Both the position numbers and the translations under genes were made by a program. Of a stretch of DNA of 20,844 bases, positions 12,709-20,095 are shown piece by piece. A model generated the notes under the pieces. That model was not told the DNA's origin. It made no database searches and saw nothing but the letters and a program-made list of their open reading frames with translations. Position 1 is the first letter of the stretch; every line of letters begins with the position of its first letter. This DNA comes from a virus: positions 1 to 20,844 of IMG/VR virus record IMGVR_UViG_3300020392_000099; one strand, given 5' to 3'.

Positions 12709-15417
12709 ATGGCCTTAAATTTAGCATCTCCAGGTATTCTTATAAGAGAGGTTGATCTAACGATTGGAAGGATCGATGGAACAACTGGTAAAGTCGGTGG
12801 AATCGTAGGATCTTTCGAAAAAGGACCTGTCGGTGAACCAACAGTTATAACTGGAGAAAATGATTTATTTGACCAATTTGGTCAACCATATGATACAGAT
12901 AAACAGTACGAAACATGGATGGTTGCATCTTCATACTTATCGTATGGAGGATCTTTAAATGTCATCCGAGCAGATGATGATGGTTTAAAAAATGGTTTTG
13001 TTGGTGCAACAGGAATAACAACTGTAAAAATTAGAAGCACTGAACACTATCAAGAATTAGGATATCAAGAAAACACTCTTGATACTGTCACAGTAGCAGC
13101 ACGAAATCCTGGTTCTTGGTCAAATGGAATCAGAATTGCAATTATTGATGGATTAGCAGATCAAATATTGACTTTATCTGATACATCTGGTATCAATGTT
13201 GGTACAGGTATAACCCAATCAATTCCTGCTGGCACGATTGATGCAAATGGTACCACATTAACAGGGCATTTTAAAGGTATTGTCACTGGAGTTGGAACTA
13301 CTTCTGGTTTATCGACAGATAAACAAATTGCAGTTAAGGTTGTAGGTGTTGTAACAACGGTGGATGACATACAAGTTGAATCAGCAGCAGATTACAATAG
13401 CATTTACAAATTTGCAGGATCATCTGGTGGTGAAATTGTTAACTTCCCAAATACTGGAGCAGGAACAACATCTGCCAACATAGTAAGAGCATTTGGAGGA
13501 ACAACTCCAACACAGCATAATCAGGGTGTTACAATTACTTCATTCTTCCTTGACAAATCTGGAACCTTGGATCAAGCAGGTAACGCACCATTACTAGCAG
13601 GTGCAACTGAAATTGGTATCAACACCACTGGATTGTCTGATATCCTTTCTAATAAATCATTTATTGGAATAGGCACTGAACTTATTGATGCCACAGGTGC
13701 AAGTATCGGTCTTGGAAAGATTACTGGACTATCAAGGGGATCACAAGGAACAACAGCTTTAGAACATGCTGAAGGTAGTGTGGTTAAAATTTTAACTCGT
13801 AATCAAAATATAGGTGATGTTACAGCACAAATTAACAATGAAGCTACAAAGGTGGGAATTACTACAAATGTAGACATTAGTGCAAAAGTAAATGCAGGGG
13901 GATTCCTAAGAATTACTAATGAAGTAATTTCAGTATCTCAGTTCTTTAATGGTCAATCCACTCAAACAACCAGTAGTTTAGCAGAGGACTGGTTTGATAA
14001 TCAAAAGTTTGATATTGCCACTGCTTCTGTAGGTGGAGAAAAAAAAGTTATAGAATCTAACTGGAATGCAATCGCTGAAAGACCAGGCACATCAGACTAT
14101 GCTTCTAAGAGAGGTGGTAGATTTGATGAGGTTCATGTTTTAGTTATTGATGCAAAAGGAACTGTAAGTGGTAATGCAGGTACAATTTTAGAAAAACATC
14201 TTAACTTATCAAAGGCAAAAGATGCAACGTTCTCTGTAGGATCACCATCTTACTGGAGAAAATATCTTTATACTAATTCTACTAACATTTTCGGTTTATC
14301 AGGAAATCTAATTGGTGTTACAACAACTGGATTTACTGGTGATAACTTTACTCCATTTGCTGATGGTTCATGGGATCAAAATGCAGAAGGAGTTGTATTT
14401 AATGCTTCAGGGGCACAAAATTTAGTGTTCAGTAATGGAGCTAATTATGGTGGTGTTGAAGTTATTACTGCAACTGGAGCACTTAATGCTGGATTAGGAG
14501 GATTGGTAGCAGGATACAAAGTATTCGAAAATGATGGAGTCAATAATGTTGACTTCTTACTTATGGGTGGTGGACATCTTGGTAAGAATCAGACTAGACA
14601 ACTAGCATCAACATTGATTGCAGTCGCAGAGGAAAGAAAGGATGCAGTCGCATTCATATCACCATCAAGAGATCAAGTTGTATCAGATACAACTGACCAG
14701 ACTGCTGCGATTGTGTTAGATGATCAAAAGATAACCGACAATTTGGTTGATTTTTATGATCCAGTTCCATCAACAACCTTTGGTGTATTTGACAGTGGAT
14801 ACAAATACATGTATGATAGGTTTAATGAAGTGTTCCGTTATATTCCATTAAATGGAGATATTGCGGGATTATGTGCAAGAAATGACATTAACGATTTCCC
14901 TTGGTTCTCACCAGCAGGTACAGACAGAGGAGCAATCTTAAATGCAGTTAAACTTCCTTATAATCCTACCAGATTACAGAGAGACAAACTATACTCAAGT
15001 AGGATAAATCCAGTCGTCAATTCACCTGGTGCTGGAATCATATTATTCGGTGATAAAACTGGTTTTGCAAAAGCATCTGCATTCGATAGAATTAACGTTC
15101 GTCGATTATTCATATTCCTTGAGCAAGGAATTGCAGCTGCTGCGAAGGATCAACTCTTCGAATTTAACGATGAAATTACAAGGGCAAACTTTGTAAATAT
15201 TGTCGAACCTTTCCTAAGAGATGTTCAATCTAAGAGGGGTATTCAAGATTACGTTGTTATCTGTGATGAGACAAATAACACTGCTGCCGTTATAGATAAT
15301 AACGAATTTATAGCAGACATTTTCATCAAACCAGCAAGATCAATTAACTTCATTGGTCTTACATTTGTTGCCACTCGAACTGGCATCTCATTCGAAGAAG
15401 TTATCGGTTCCGTTTAA
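12709..15417 (+). CDS. gp18: gp18 contractile tail sheath protein with enlarged middle domain
   Basis: It encodes 902 residues, versus 659 in T4. The N-terminus 'LASPGILIREVDLT' and 'GSFEKGPVGEPTVITGENDLFDQFGQP' match the T4-like sheath. 'NPGSWSNGIRIAIIDG' at 133-148 and the region from 'AERPGTSDYASKRGGRFDEV' (457) to the C-terminus are conserved core, including 'ARNDINDFPWFSPAGTDRG' and the contractile C-terminal domain ending EVIGSV. Residues ~160-440 are an insertion, Gly/Thr/Ile-rich, predicted mostly beta. Inside it (297-362) is a module ending RGSQGTTALEHAEGSVV that resembles one in the first gene of this window. The insertion is probably exposed on the sheath surface. The gene has its own late promoter and strong SD, as expected for an abundant protein. 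Confidence 0.95.
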   Translation: MALNLASPGILIREVDLTIGRIDGTTGKVGGIVGSFEKGPVGEPTVITGENDLFDQFGQPYDTDKQYETWMVASSYLSYGGSLNVIRADDDGLKNGFVGATGITTVKIRSTEHYQELGYQENTLDTVTVAARNPGSWSNGIRIAIIDGLADQILTLSDTSGINVGTGITQSIPAGTIDANGTTLTGHFKGIVTGVGTTSGLSTDKQIAVKVVGVVTTVDDIQVESAADYNSIYKFAGSSGGEIVNFPNTGAGTTSANIVRAFGGTTPTQHNQGVTITSFFLDKSGTLDQAGNAPLLAGATEIGINTTGLSDILSNKSFIGIGTELIDATGASIGLGKITGLSRGSQGTTALEHAEGSVVKILTRNQNIGDVTAQINNEATKVGITTNVDISAKVNAGGFLRITNEVISVSQFFNGQSTQTTSSLAEDWFDNQKFDIATASVGGEKKVIESNWNAIAERPGTSDYASKRGGRFDEVHVLVIDAKGTVSGNAGTILEKHLNLSKAKDATFSVGSPSYWRKYLYTNSTNIFGLSGNLIGVTTTGFTGDNFTPFADGSWDQNAEGVVFNASGAQNLVFSNGANYGGVEVITATGALNAGLGGLVAGYKVFENDGVNNVDFLLMGGGHLGKNQTRQLASTLIAVAEERKDAVAFISPSRDQVVSDTTDQTAAIVLDDQKITDNLVDFYDPVPSTTFGVFDSGYKYMYDRFNEVFRYIPLNGDIAGLCARNDINDFPWFSPAGTDRGAILNAVKLPYNPTRLQRDKLYSSRINPVVNSPGAGIILFGDKTGFAKASAFDRINVRRLFIFLEQGIAAAAKDQLFEFNDEITRANFVNIVEPFLRDVQSKRGIQDYVVICDETNNTAAVIDNNEFIADIFIKPARSINFIGLTFVATRTGISFEEVIGSV

Positions 15418-15438
15418 TTAAATTAGAGGTTTAAAAAA

Positions 15439-16032
15439 ATGCCTTCACGTCAACAAATCAACAATATTCCTTTAAGGAAGATAAGTGATTTTAAAAGTAG
15501 ATTGTCTGGTGGTGGTGCTAGACCAAACCTCTTTGAGGTAGAGTTAGCATTCCCAGATGCCGTTGCAATTGCAAACGATGTCTTACAGAAATCTAGATTT
15601 TTAGTTAAAGCAGCAGCACTTCCTGCTTCAACGATTGCTCCAGTCGAAATACCCTTCAGAGGTCGTATTTTAAAAGTTGCTGGAGACAGAACATTCGAAA
15701 CATGGACTATCACAGTTATCAACGATACAGATTTTGTTATCAGATCTGCGATGGAAAAATGGATGAATGTAATTAACAAACTAGAGGATGCCACAGGATT
15801 AACTGATCCAGACGAGTATCATAAAGATGCTTTTGTTCATCAGTTGGATCGTGATGGTTCGATTCTACGTTCGTACAAATTCTGGGATATTTTTCCAACC
15901 AATATTTCCACAATTGACCTAAACTATGAGACAACAGACACTATCGAACAGTTTGATGTCGAGATGCAGGTTCACTGGTGGGAAGCATTTAAAGGAACTA
16001 GCAGTTCAGCTGGTGGTGAAAATATCAGATAA
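15439..16032 (+). CDS. gp19: gp19 tail tube protein
   Basis: It encodes 197 residues (T4 gp19 is 163). Conserved tube features are 'SGGGARPNLFEVELAFP', 'KAAALPASTIAPVEIPFRGR', 'KVAGDRTFETWTITVINDTDF' and the late 'SYKFWDIFPTNISTIDLNYETTDTIEQFDVEMQVHWWE'. The product polymerises as stacked hexamers to form the rigid tube inside the sheath. The ribosome site is GAGG at 15426-15429, and the gene follows gp18 by 21 bases. The extra length is mostly in the middle (about 110-150) and the Ser/Gly-rich C-terminus. Confidence 0.93.
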   Translation: MPSRQQINNIPLRKISDFKSRLSGGGARPNLFEVELAFPDAVAIANDVLQKSRFLVKAAALPASTIAPVEIPFRGRILKVAGDRTFETWTITVINDTDFVIRSAMEKWMNVINKLEDATGLTDPDEYHKDAFVHQLDRDGSILRSYKFWDIFPTNISTIDLNYETTDTIEQFDVEMQVHWWEAFKGTSSSAGGENIR

Positions 16033-16035
16033 ATA
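16028..16035 (+). promoter_or_regulatory. T4-type late promoter -10 box (GATAAATA) for gp20
   Basis: GATAAATA overlaps the gp19 stop codon and lies 24 bases before the gp20 ATG, in a very AT-rich short gap. Confidence 0.5.
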
Positions 16036-16059
16036 GTAAAATACTAGTACAATTATAAT

Positions 16060-17724
16060 ATGGCACGGCTATTTGGTTTTTCTGTTGAGGATAACGAAAA
16101 AAAATCACCGTCGATAGTTTCACCCGTTCCTGAGAATAATCAGGACGGGTCAGACTTTTATATACAGAGTGGTTTTTATGGATCATATGTAGATATCGAA
16201 GGTGTATATCGCAACGAGTTTGACCTGATCAAAAGATATAGAGAAATGGCACTTCATCCAGAAGTTGATGGTGCGATTGAAGATATTGTTAATGAAGCAA
16301 TCGTAAGTGATCTATATGATTCACCTGTAGAAATCGAATTATCAAATTTAAATGCAAGTGATAAATTAAAAAAGATAATTCGTGAAGAATTTAAAAATAT
16401 TAAAGAGATATTAGATTTTGATCGAAAGGCACATGAGATATTTCGTAACTGGTATGTAGATGGTAAATTAGTTTATCTCAAAGTTATTGATCAAAAAAGA
16501 CCGCAAGATGGTATTCAAGATTTAAGATATATTGATTCTCTTAAGATCAAATATATTCGTAAAGAAAAGAAAAAAGATAGAAACGATTATGTCAATGTAA
16601 ATGGTAGACGAGAAGATCCGTCTTCTCTCAATCCTCAGATTGACGAGTATTTCATGTACACACCTGCTCCAGCATATCCATCAAATCTTGCAACAGGTGG
16701 TGGTGGAAGTAAAGGAATTAAAATTGCAAAAGATGCGATCACATATTGTACATCAGGATTGATAGATCGAAATCGTGGTAGTGTTTTATCATATTTACAT
16801 AAGGCAATTAAAGGATTAAATCAATTAAGAATGATTGAGGATAGTCTTGTAATCTATCGTTTATCAAGAGCACCCGAAAGAAGAATATTTTATATTGATG
16901 TTGGTAATCTTCCAAAGATAAAAGCAGAACAATATCTTAAAGAGGTAATGTATCGTTATCGTAACAAGTTAACTTACAATGCACAGACTGGTGAAGTTCG
17001 TGATGATCGTAAGTTTATGTCGATGATGGAAGACTTCTGGTTACCACGTAGAGAGGGTGGAAGAGGAACTGAGATTACAACATTACCTGGTGGACAAAAC
17101 TTAGGTGAACTTTCAGATATCGAATACTTCCAGAAAAAATTATATCGTGCACTTGCTGTTCCAGAATCACGTATTGCATCTGATGGTGGATTTAACTTGG
17201 GTCGTTCATCTGAGATACTAAGAGATGAACTTAAGTTTGCAAAGTTTGTTGGACGTTTGAGAAAGAGATTTGCTCAGATGTTTAATGATATGTTAAAGAC
17301 TCAATTAATTCTTAAAAATATAATTACACCCGAAGATTGGGAATCTATCAGAGAACATATCCAGTATGATTTCTTATATGACAATCAGTTCGCAGAACTT
17401 AAAGAATCTGAATTAATGAATGAGAGACTTGCAACTCTGGCAACAATCGAACCTTATGTTGGTAAATATTATTCGAATGATTTTGTAAGAAGAAAAGTAT
17501 TACGTCAGACTGACAGTGAAATCATCGAAATTGATCAACAGATTGAACAAGAAATTAAAGATGGTATCATTCCAGATCCAAATGCAGTAGATCCAATTAC
17601 AGGAGAACCACTCGAAGGTGGTGGTGGAGATTTAGGTGATGTTCCACAAGAACCAGACTTAGAAAAATCTGCTTCAGTCACTGATGCACAGTTAAGTAAA
17701 GATACTAAAACGGCGGAGATATAA
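16060..17724 (+). CDS. gp20: gp20 portal vertex protein
   Basis: It encodes 554 residues (T4 gp20 is 524). Landmarks are 'YREMALHPEVDGAIEDIVNEAIV' (60-82), 'RGSVLSYLHKAIKGLNQLRMIEDS' (239-262), and the strongly conserved block 'YRNKLTYNAQTGEVRDDRK' to 'MEDFWLPRREGGRGTEI', 'TLPGGQNLGELSDIEYFQKK' and 'ALAVPESRI' (300-371). That block is the region classically used as a marker for marine T4-like phages. The dodecameric portal starts prohead assembly, docks the terminase and later binds gp13/gp14. The C-terminal 60 residues are acidic and Gly/Pro-rich, probably disordered. A strong hairpin lies in the 5' coding region (see 16123-16149). Confidence 0.96.
   Translation: MARLFGFSVEDNEKKSPSIVSPVPENNQDGSDFYIQSGFYGSYVDIEGVYRNEFDLIKRYREMALHPEVDGAIEDIVNEAIVSDLYDSPVEIELSNLNASDKLKKIIREEFKNIKEILDFDRKAHEIFRNWYVDGKLVYLKVIDQKRPQDGIQDLRYIDSLKIKYIRKEKKKDRNDYVNVNGRREDPSSLNPQIDEYFMYTPAPAYPSNLATGGGGSKGIKIAKDAITYCTSGLIDRNRGSVLSYLHKAIKGLNQLRMIEDSLVIYRLSRAPERRIFYIDVGNLPKIKAEQYLKEVMYRYRNKLTYNAQTGEVRDDRKFMSMMEDFWLPRREGGRGTEITTLPGGQNLGELSDIEYFQKKLYRALAVPESRIASDGGFNLGRSSEILRDELKFAKFVGRLRKRFAQMFNDMLKTQLILKNIITPEDWESIREHIQYDFLYDNQFAELKESELMNERLATLATIEPYVGKYYSNDFVRRKVLRQTDSEIIEIDQQIEQEIKDGIIPDPNAVDPITGEPLEGGGGDLGDVPQEPDLEKSASVTDAQLSKDTKTAEI
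16123..16149 (+). promoter_or_regulatory. Strong hairpin in the start of gp20 coding sequence
   Basis: CCCGT-T-CCTGA / TCAGG-ACGGG forms ten base pairs with one bulged T (16128) and a six-base loop (gaataa). It begins 63 bases after the ATG and is GC-rich against an AT-rich background. It is followed by tcagacttttat, so it is not a standard intrinsic terminator. It may affect mRNA stability or translation rate; the function is inferred. Confidence 0.4.
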
Positions 17725-17727
17725 ATA
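17720..17727 (+). promoter_or_regulatory. Perfect T4 late promoter -10 box (TATAAATA)
   Basis: An exact TATAAATA spans the gp20 stop codon, 22 bases before the gp67 ATG. Confidence 0.7.
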
Positions 17728-17749
17728 AATTATAATGTTATATTAAAAT

Positions 17750-17944
17750 ATGGAAGACATCATCGATTTGATAGCAACAGATTCTGCTGCTTCTGAGGTC
17801 ACTGACAAACTCAAAGATATTCTTTTTACAAAATCTGCAGAAAGAATAGAGGGTCAGAGACCGAATGTTTCTGCATCTATGTTTGATGAACCAGAATATG
17901 AAGTGGAAGAAGAACCCGAATCAACTGAGGAACCAGAAGAATGA
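17750..17944 (+). CDS. gp67: gp67-like prohead core protein
   Basis: It encodes 64 residues (T4 gp67 is 80). The helical N-terminal half 'MEDIIDLIATDSAASEVTDKLKDILFTKSAERIE' is followed by 'VSASMFDEPEYEVEEEPE' and a run of Glu, the same helix-then-acidic-tail layout as T4 gp67. In T4 this protein is part of the internal scaffold and is degraded by gp21 during maturation. Its place directly after the portal gene matches T4. There is no clear Shine-Dalgarno. The stop overlaps the next start (ATGA). Confidence 0.75.
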   Translation: MEDIIDLIATDSAASEVTDKLKDILFTKSAERIEGQRPNVSASMFDEPEYEVEEEPESTEEPEE

Positions 17945-18210
17945 GTAGACTTTTACTTAAAGGAGCAGAAGCTGCAATGGGCACTAGCTCTGCTAATGGC
18001 AGTAATTTTAGTAGTGCAAAACTGGTTAGAGTTGTAAATACTGATTCTAGTGCTCATTTAGTTACACTTACGGAAACAGTAAATGGATCAACTATTGGAT
18101 CATTTACATTACCAGCTGGTGAAGCAGTTGAATTAGAAAAAGAACCGTTAAATGGTATCTTTGCTGCAGCTGCAGCAGTGAAAGGTGCTGCCATCGGATA
18201 CACGAATTAA
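17941..18210 (+). CDS. 89-residue beta-rich protein in the gene 68 position
   Basis: It encodes 89 residues. After a Ser/Gly/Ala-rich N-terminus comes a regular strand pattern: 'AKLVRVVNTDSSAHLVTLTE', 'NGSTIGSFTLPAGEAVELEKEPLNGIFA', then 'AAVKGAAIGYTN'. It looks like a compact beta-sandwich, unlike T4 gp68, which is a 141-residue helical core protein. The composition is neutral, with no Cys. It is coupled to gp67 by ATGA overlap. Similar small proteins occur at this position in marine T4-like phages, as far as I recall. Candidate roles are capsid or vertex decoration; no function is established. Confidence 0.75.
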   Translation: MSRLLLKGAEAAMGTSSANGSNFSSAKLVRVVNTDSSAHLVTLTETVNGSTIGSFTLPAGEAVELEKEPLNGIFAAAAAVKGAAIGYTN

Positions 18211-18215
18211 GAACC

Positions 18216-18866
18216 ATGAAACTAATTACAGAAGAAATTTCAAGCGTTAAATTTATCACCGAAGGAAAGGGTGCTAAAAAGAAAATGTATATTGAGGGTG
18301 TTTTCCTACAAGGTGACATCAAAAATCGTAATGGTAGAATGTATCCAGTAAATACTCTTGCAAAAGAAGTTGGTAGATATAATGAATCTTTTGTACAAAA
18401 AGGAAGGGCACTTGGTGAACTTGGGCATCCAGACGGACCAACTGTAAACCTAGATCGTGTTTCTCATAAGATTACTTCTCTTCGTCAGGAAGGAAATAAT
18501 TTTGTGGGTAAGGCACAACTTCTTGATACACCAATGGGTAAGATTGCAAAGTCACTTATTGGTGAAGGTGTAACACTCGGAGTCTCGTCTCGTGGTGTTG
18601 GATCTTTAAAAGAAAGTGGAAATGGGTGCAAAGTAGTTGGTGAAGATTTTATGTTAGCAACTGCTGCAGATATTGTTGCTGATCCCTCTGCTCCTGATGC
18701 ATTTGTGTCTGGAATTATGGAAGGAAAAGAGTGGGTTTGGGAAGGAGGAATTCTTCGTGAACAACAAGCAACAATCACAAAAAAGAGAATCAATACTCTC
18801 GTAGATCAAGGTAGATTAGAGGAGCATAAACTTAACTTGTTTACTGATTTCTTATCAAATCTATAA
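18216..18866 (+). CDS. gp21: gp21 prohead core protease
   Basis: It encodes 216 residues (T4 gp21 is 212). Peptidase family U9/S77-like landmarks are 'YIEGVFLQGDIKNRNGRMYP' (25-44), 'GRALGELGHPDGPTVNLDRVSH' with probable catalytic His71, and 'LGVSSRGVGSL' with the probable nucleophile among Ser124/Ser125. 'VADPSAPDAFVSGIMEGKEWVWEGG' lies near the end of the catalytic core. The protease activates itself inside the prohead and cleaves the scaffold, internal proteins and gp23 after (L/I)xE. The order between gp67 and gp22 matches T4. Confidence 0.93.
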   Translation: MKLITEEISSVKFITEGKGAKKKMYIEGVFLQGDIKNRNGRMYPVNTLAKEVGRYNESFVQKGRALGELGHPDGPTVNLDRVSHKITSLRQEGNNFVGKAQLLDTPMGKIAKSLIGEGVTLGVSSRGVGSLKESGNGCKVVGEDFMLATAADIVADPSAPDAFVSGIMEGKEWVWEGGILREQQATITKKRINTLVDQGRLEEHKLNLFTDFLSNL

Positions 18867-18870
18867 GTTC

Positions 18871-18878
18871 TATAAATA
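18871..18878 (+). promoter_or_regulatory. Perfect T4 late promoter -10 box (TATAAATA) for gp22
   Basis: An exact TATAAATA lies 38 bases before the gp22 ATG, in the intergenic gap after gp21. It would provide extra transcription of scaffold and capsid. Confidence 0.75.
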
Positions 18879-18916
18879 ATAACAGACTAATATCCGACGG
18901 TAACAATTTACACAAC

Positions 18917-20047
18917 ATGGAAAACGTAGTAACCAAAGGAGCTAAACCTGCAGAACCAATGCAGAAGCTTACCACAGGTGGAACACCACCAACAGTAGAA
19001 GACCTAGGCGGTCCTACACCAGAAAATTACAAACCAGATGACGACTCAGCAAAACTCAAAGATGCTGGTGCGATCCTTAAGCAAGTTAAAGACATCGTAA
19101 ACAAAGGTGCTAAACCTGCAGAGCCTATGAAATCATCAGGCATGAAAGAGGAAGAAGAGGTCGAAGGTGAAGTAGTTGCTGAAGATGAGCAATCTACTGA
19201 AGATGTTGTTTCCGAAGAAGAAACTACAACCGATGAAGTGGTATCAGAAGAAGAAACCACAGAAGAGGAAGTTGTTGCTGAAGAGGAGGAGGTTGTTACC
19301 GAAACCATAGTCAATGTAGACGAAGATATCGAGGCACTCTTAGAAGGAGAAGAACTATCTGAGGAGTTCCAAGAGAAAGCAAAAACAATCTTCGAAGCTG
19401 CTATTAGATCTAAAATCGCAGAAGTTAAATCAGAACTTCAAGAGCAATACGAAGCAACTATTGTAGAAGAAGTTGCTACAGTAAAAGCAGAATTAACAGA
19501 AAGACTCGACGCATACCTTGAGTATGTTGCCGATGAATGGATGTCCGAAAATCAACTTGCAGTTGAAGCAGGACTTAAAACAGAAATGTCAGAATCATTC
19601 CTCGAAGGAATGAAGACACTTTTTGAAGAACATTATGTAACTATTCCTGAAGATAAATATGATGTGCTCGATACTATGGTAGATAAACTTGATGAAATGG
19701 AAGGAAAACTCAACGAGCAAATTAATAAAAACATCACTCTTACTAAGAGATTATCAGAATCTACTTCTGATGTAATCTTTGCAGATGTCACAGAAGGTCT
19801 TGCTGTAACACAGAAAGATAAGTTGACAAAACTGGCAGAGAATGTTGAGTTTGATAGTGAAGACGCATACCGTGAGAAATTAGTAACATTAAGGGAGTCT
19901 TATTTCCCAACTAATGGAACTACTGTTCAGAGGAACGAAACTGAGACGTTAACTGAAGGTACAGAAACAGGTCATCAAGAACCAGCGGTCACTGGATTGA
20001 TGGAATCTTACCTTAAGACTCTAGGAAGATCAGTTCCTAAAAAATGA
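18917..20047 (+). CDS. gp22: gp22 prohead core scaffold protein with acidic N-terminal extension
   Basis: It encodes 376 residues (T4 gp22 is 269). Residues 1-75 hold two copies of KGAKPAEPM (7-15, 63-71) around 'DLGGPTPENYKPDDDSAKL'. Residues 77-130 are a Glu/Val/Thr tract with repeating VVSEEETT-type units. From 'LEGEELSEEFQEKAKTIFEAA' (142) on, it is the helical scaffold core with strong coiled-coil character ('KLDEMEGKLNEQINKNITL'), ending 'GLMESYLKTLGRSVPKK'. Several L-x-E sites (LLE/G 141-143, FLE/G 228-230, LTE/G 345-347) fit fragmentation by gp21. gp22 is the major component of the internal core that templates the prolate shell. A perfect late promoter precedes it. Confidence 0.92.
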   Translation: MENVVTKGAKPAEPMQKLTTGGTPPTVEDLGGPTPENYKPDDDSAKLKDAGAILKQVKDIVNKGAKPAEPMKSSGMKEEEEVEGEVVAEDEQSTEDVVSEEETTTDEVVSEEETTEEEVVAEEEEVVTETIVNVDEDIEALLEGEELSEEFQEKAKTIFEAAIRSKIAEVKSELQEQYEATIVEEVATVKAELTERLDAYLEYVADEWMSENQLAVEAGLKTEMSESFLEGMKTLFEEHYVTIPEDKYDVLDTMVDKLDEMEGKLNEQINKNITLTKRLSESTSDVIFADVTEGLAVTQKDKLTKLAENVEFDSEDAYREKLVTLRESYFPTNGTTVQRNETETLTEGTETGHQEPAVTGLMESYLKTLGRSVPKK

Positions 20048-20056
20048 TTTTTATAT

Positions 20057-20064
20057 CATAAATT
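20057..20064 (+). promoter_or_regulatory. Possible weak late promoter -10 box (CATAAATT) for gp23
   Basis: Two mismatches to TATAAATA, located 31 bases before the gp23 ATG, at the spacing seen for the better boxes. The high demand for gp23 makes a promoter here plausible, but the match is poor. Confidence 0.35.
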
Positions 20065-20095
20065 CAAACTAAACTTTTAAAAGAGGTAAATTTTA

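Noticed and set aside
19652-19659. GATAAATA inside gp22 (and another at 5375-5382 inside gp14)
   Set aside because: Within coding sequence in AT-rich DNA. The gp14 one is about 80 bases before gp15 and could act, but the distance differs from the other boxes.
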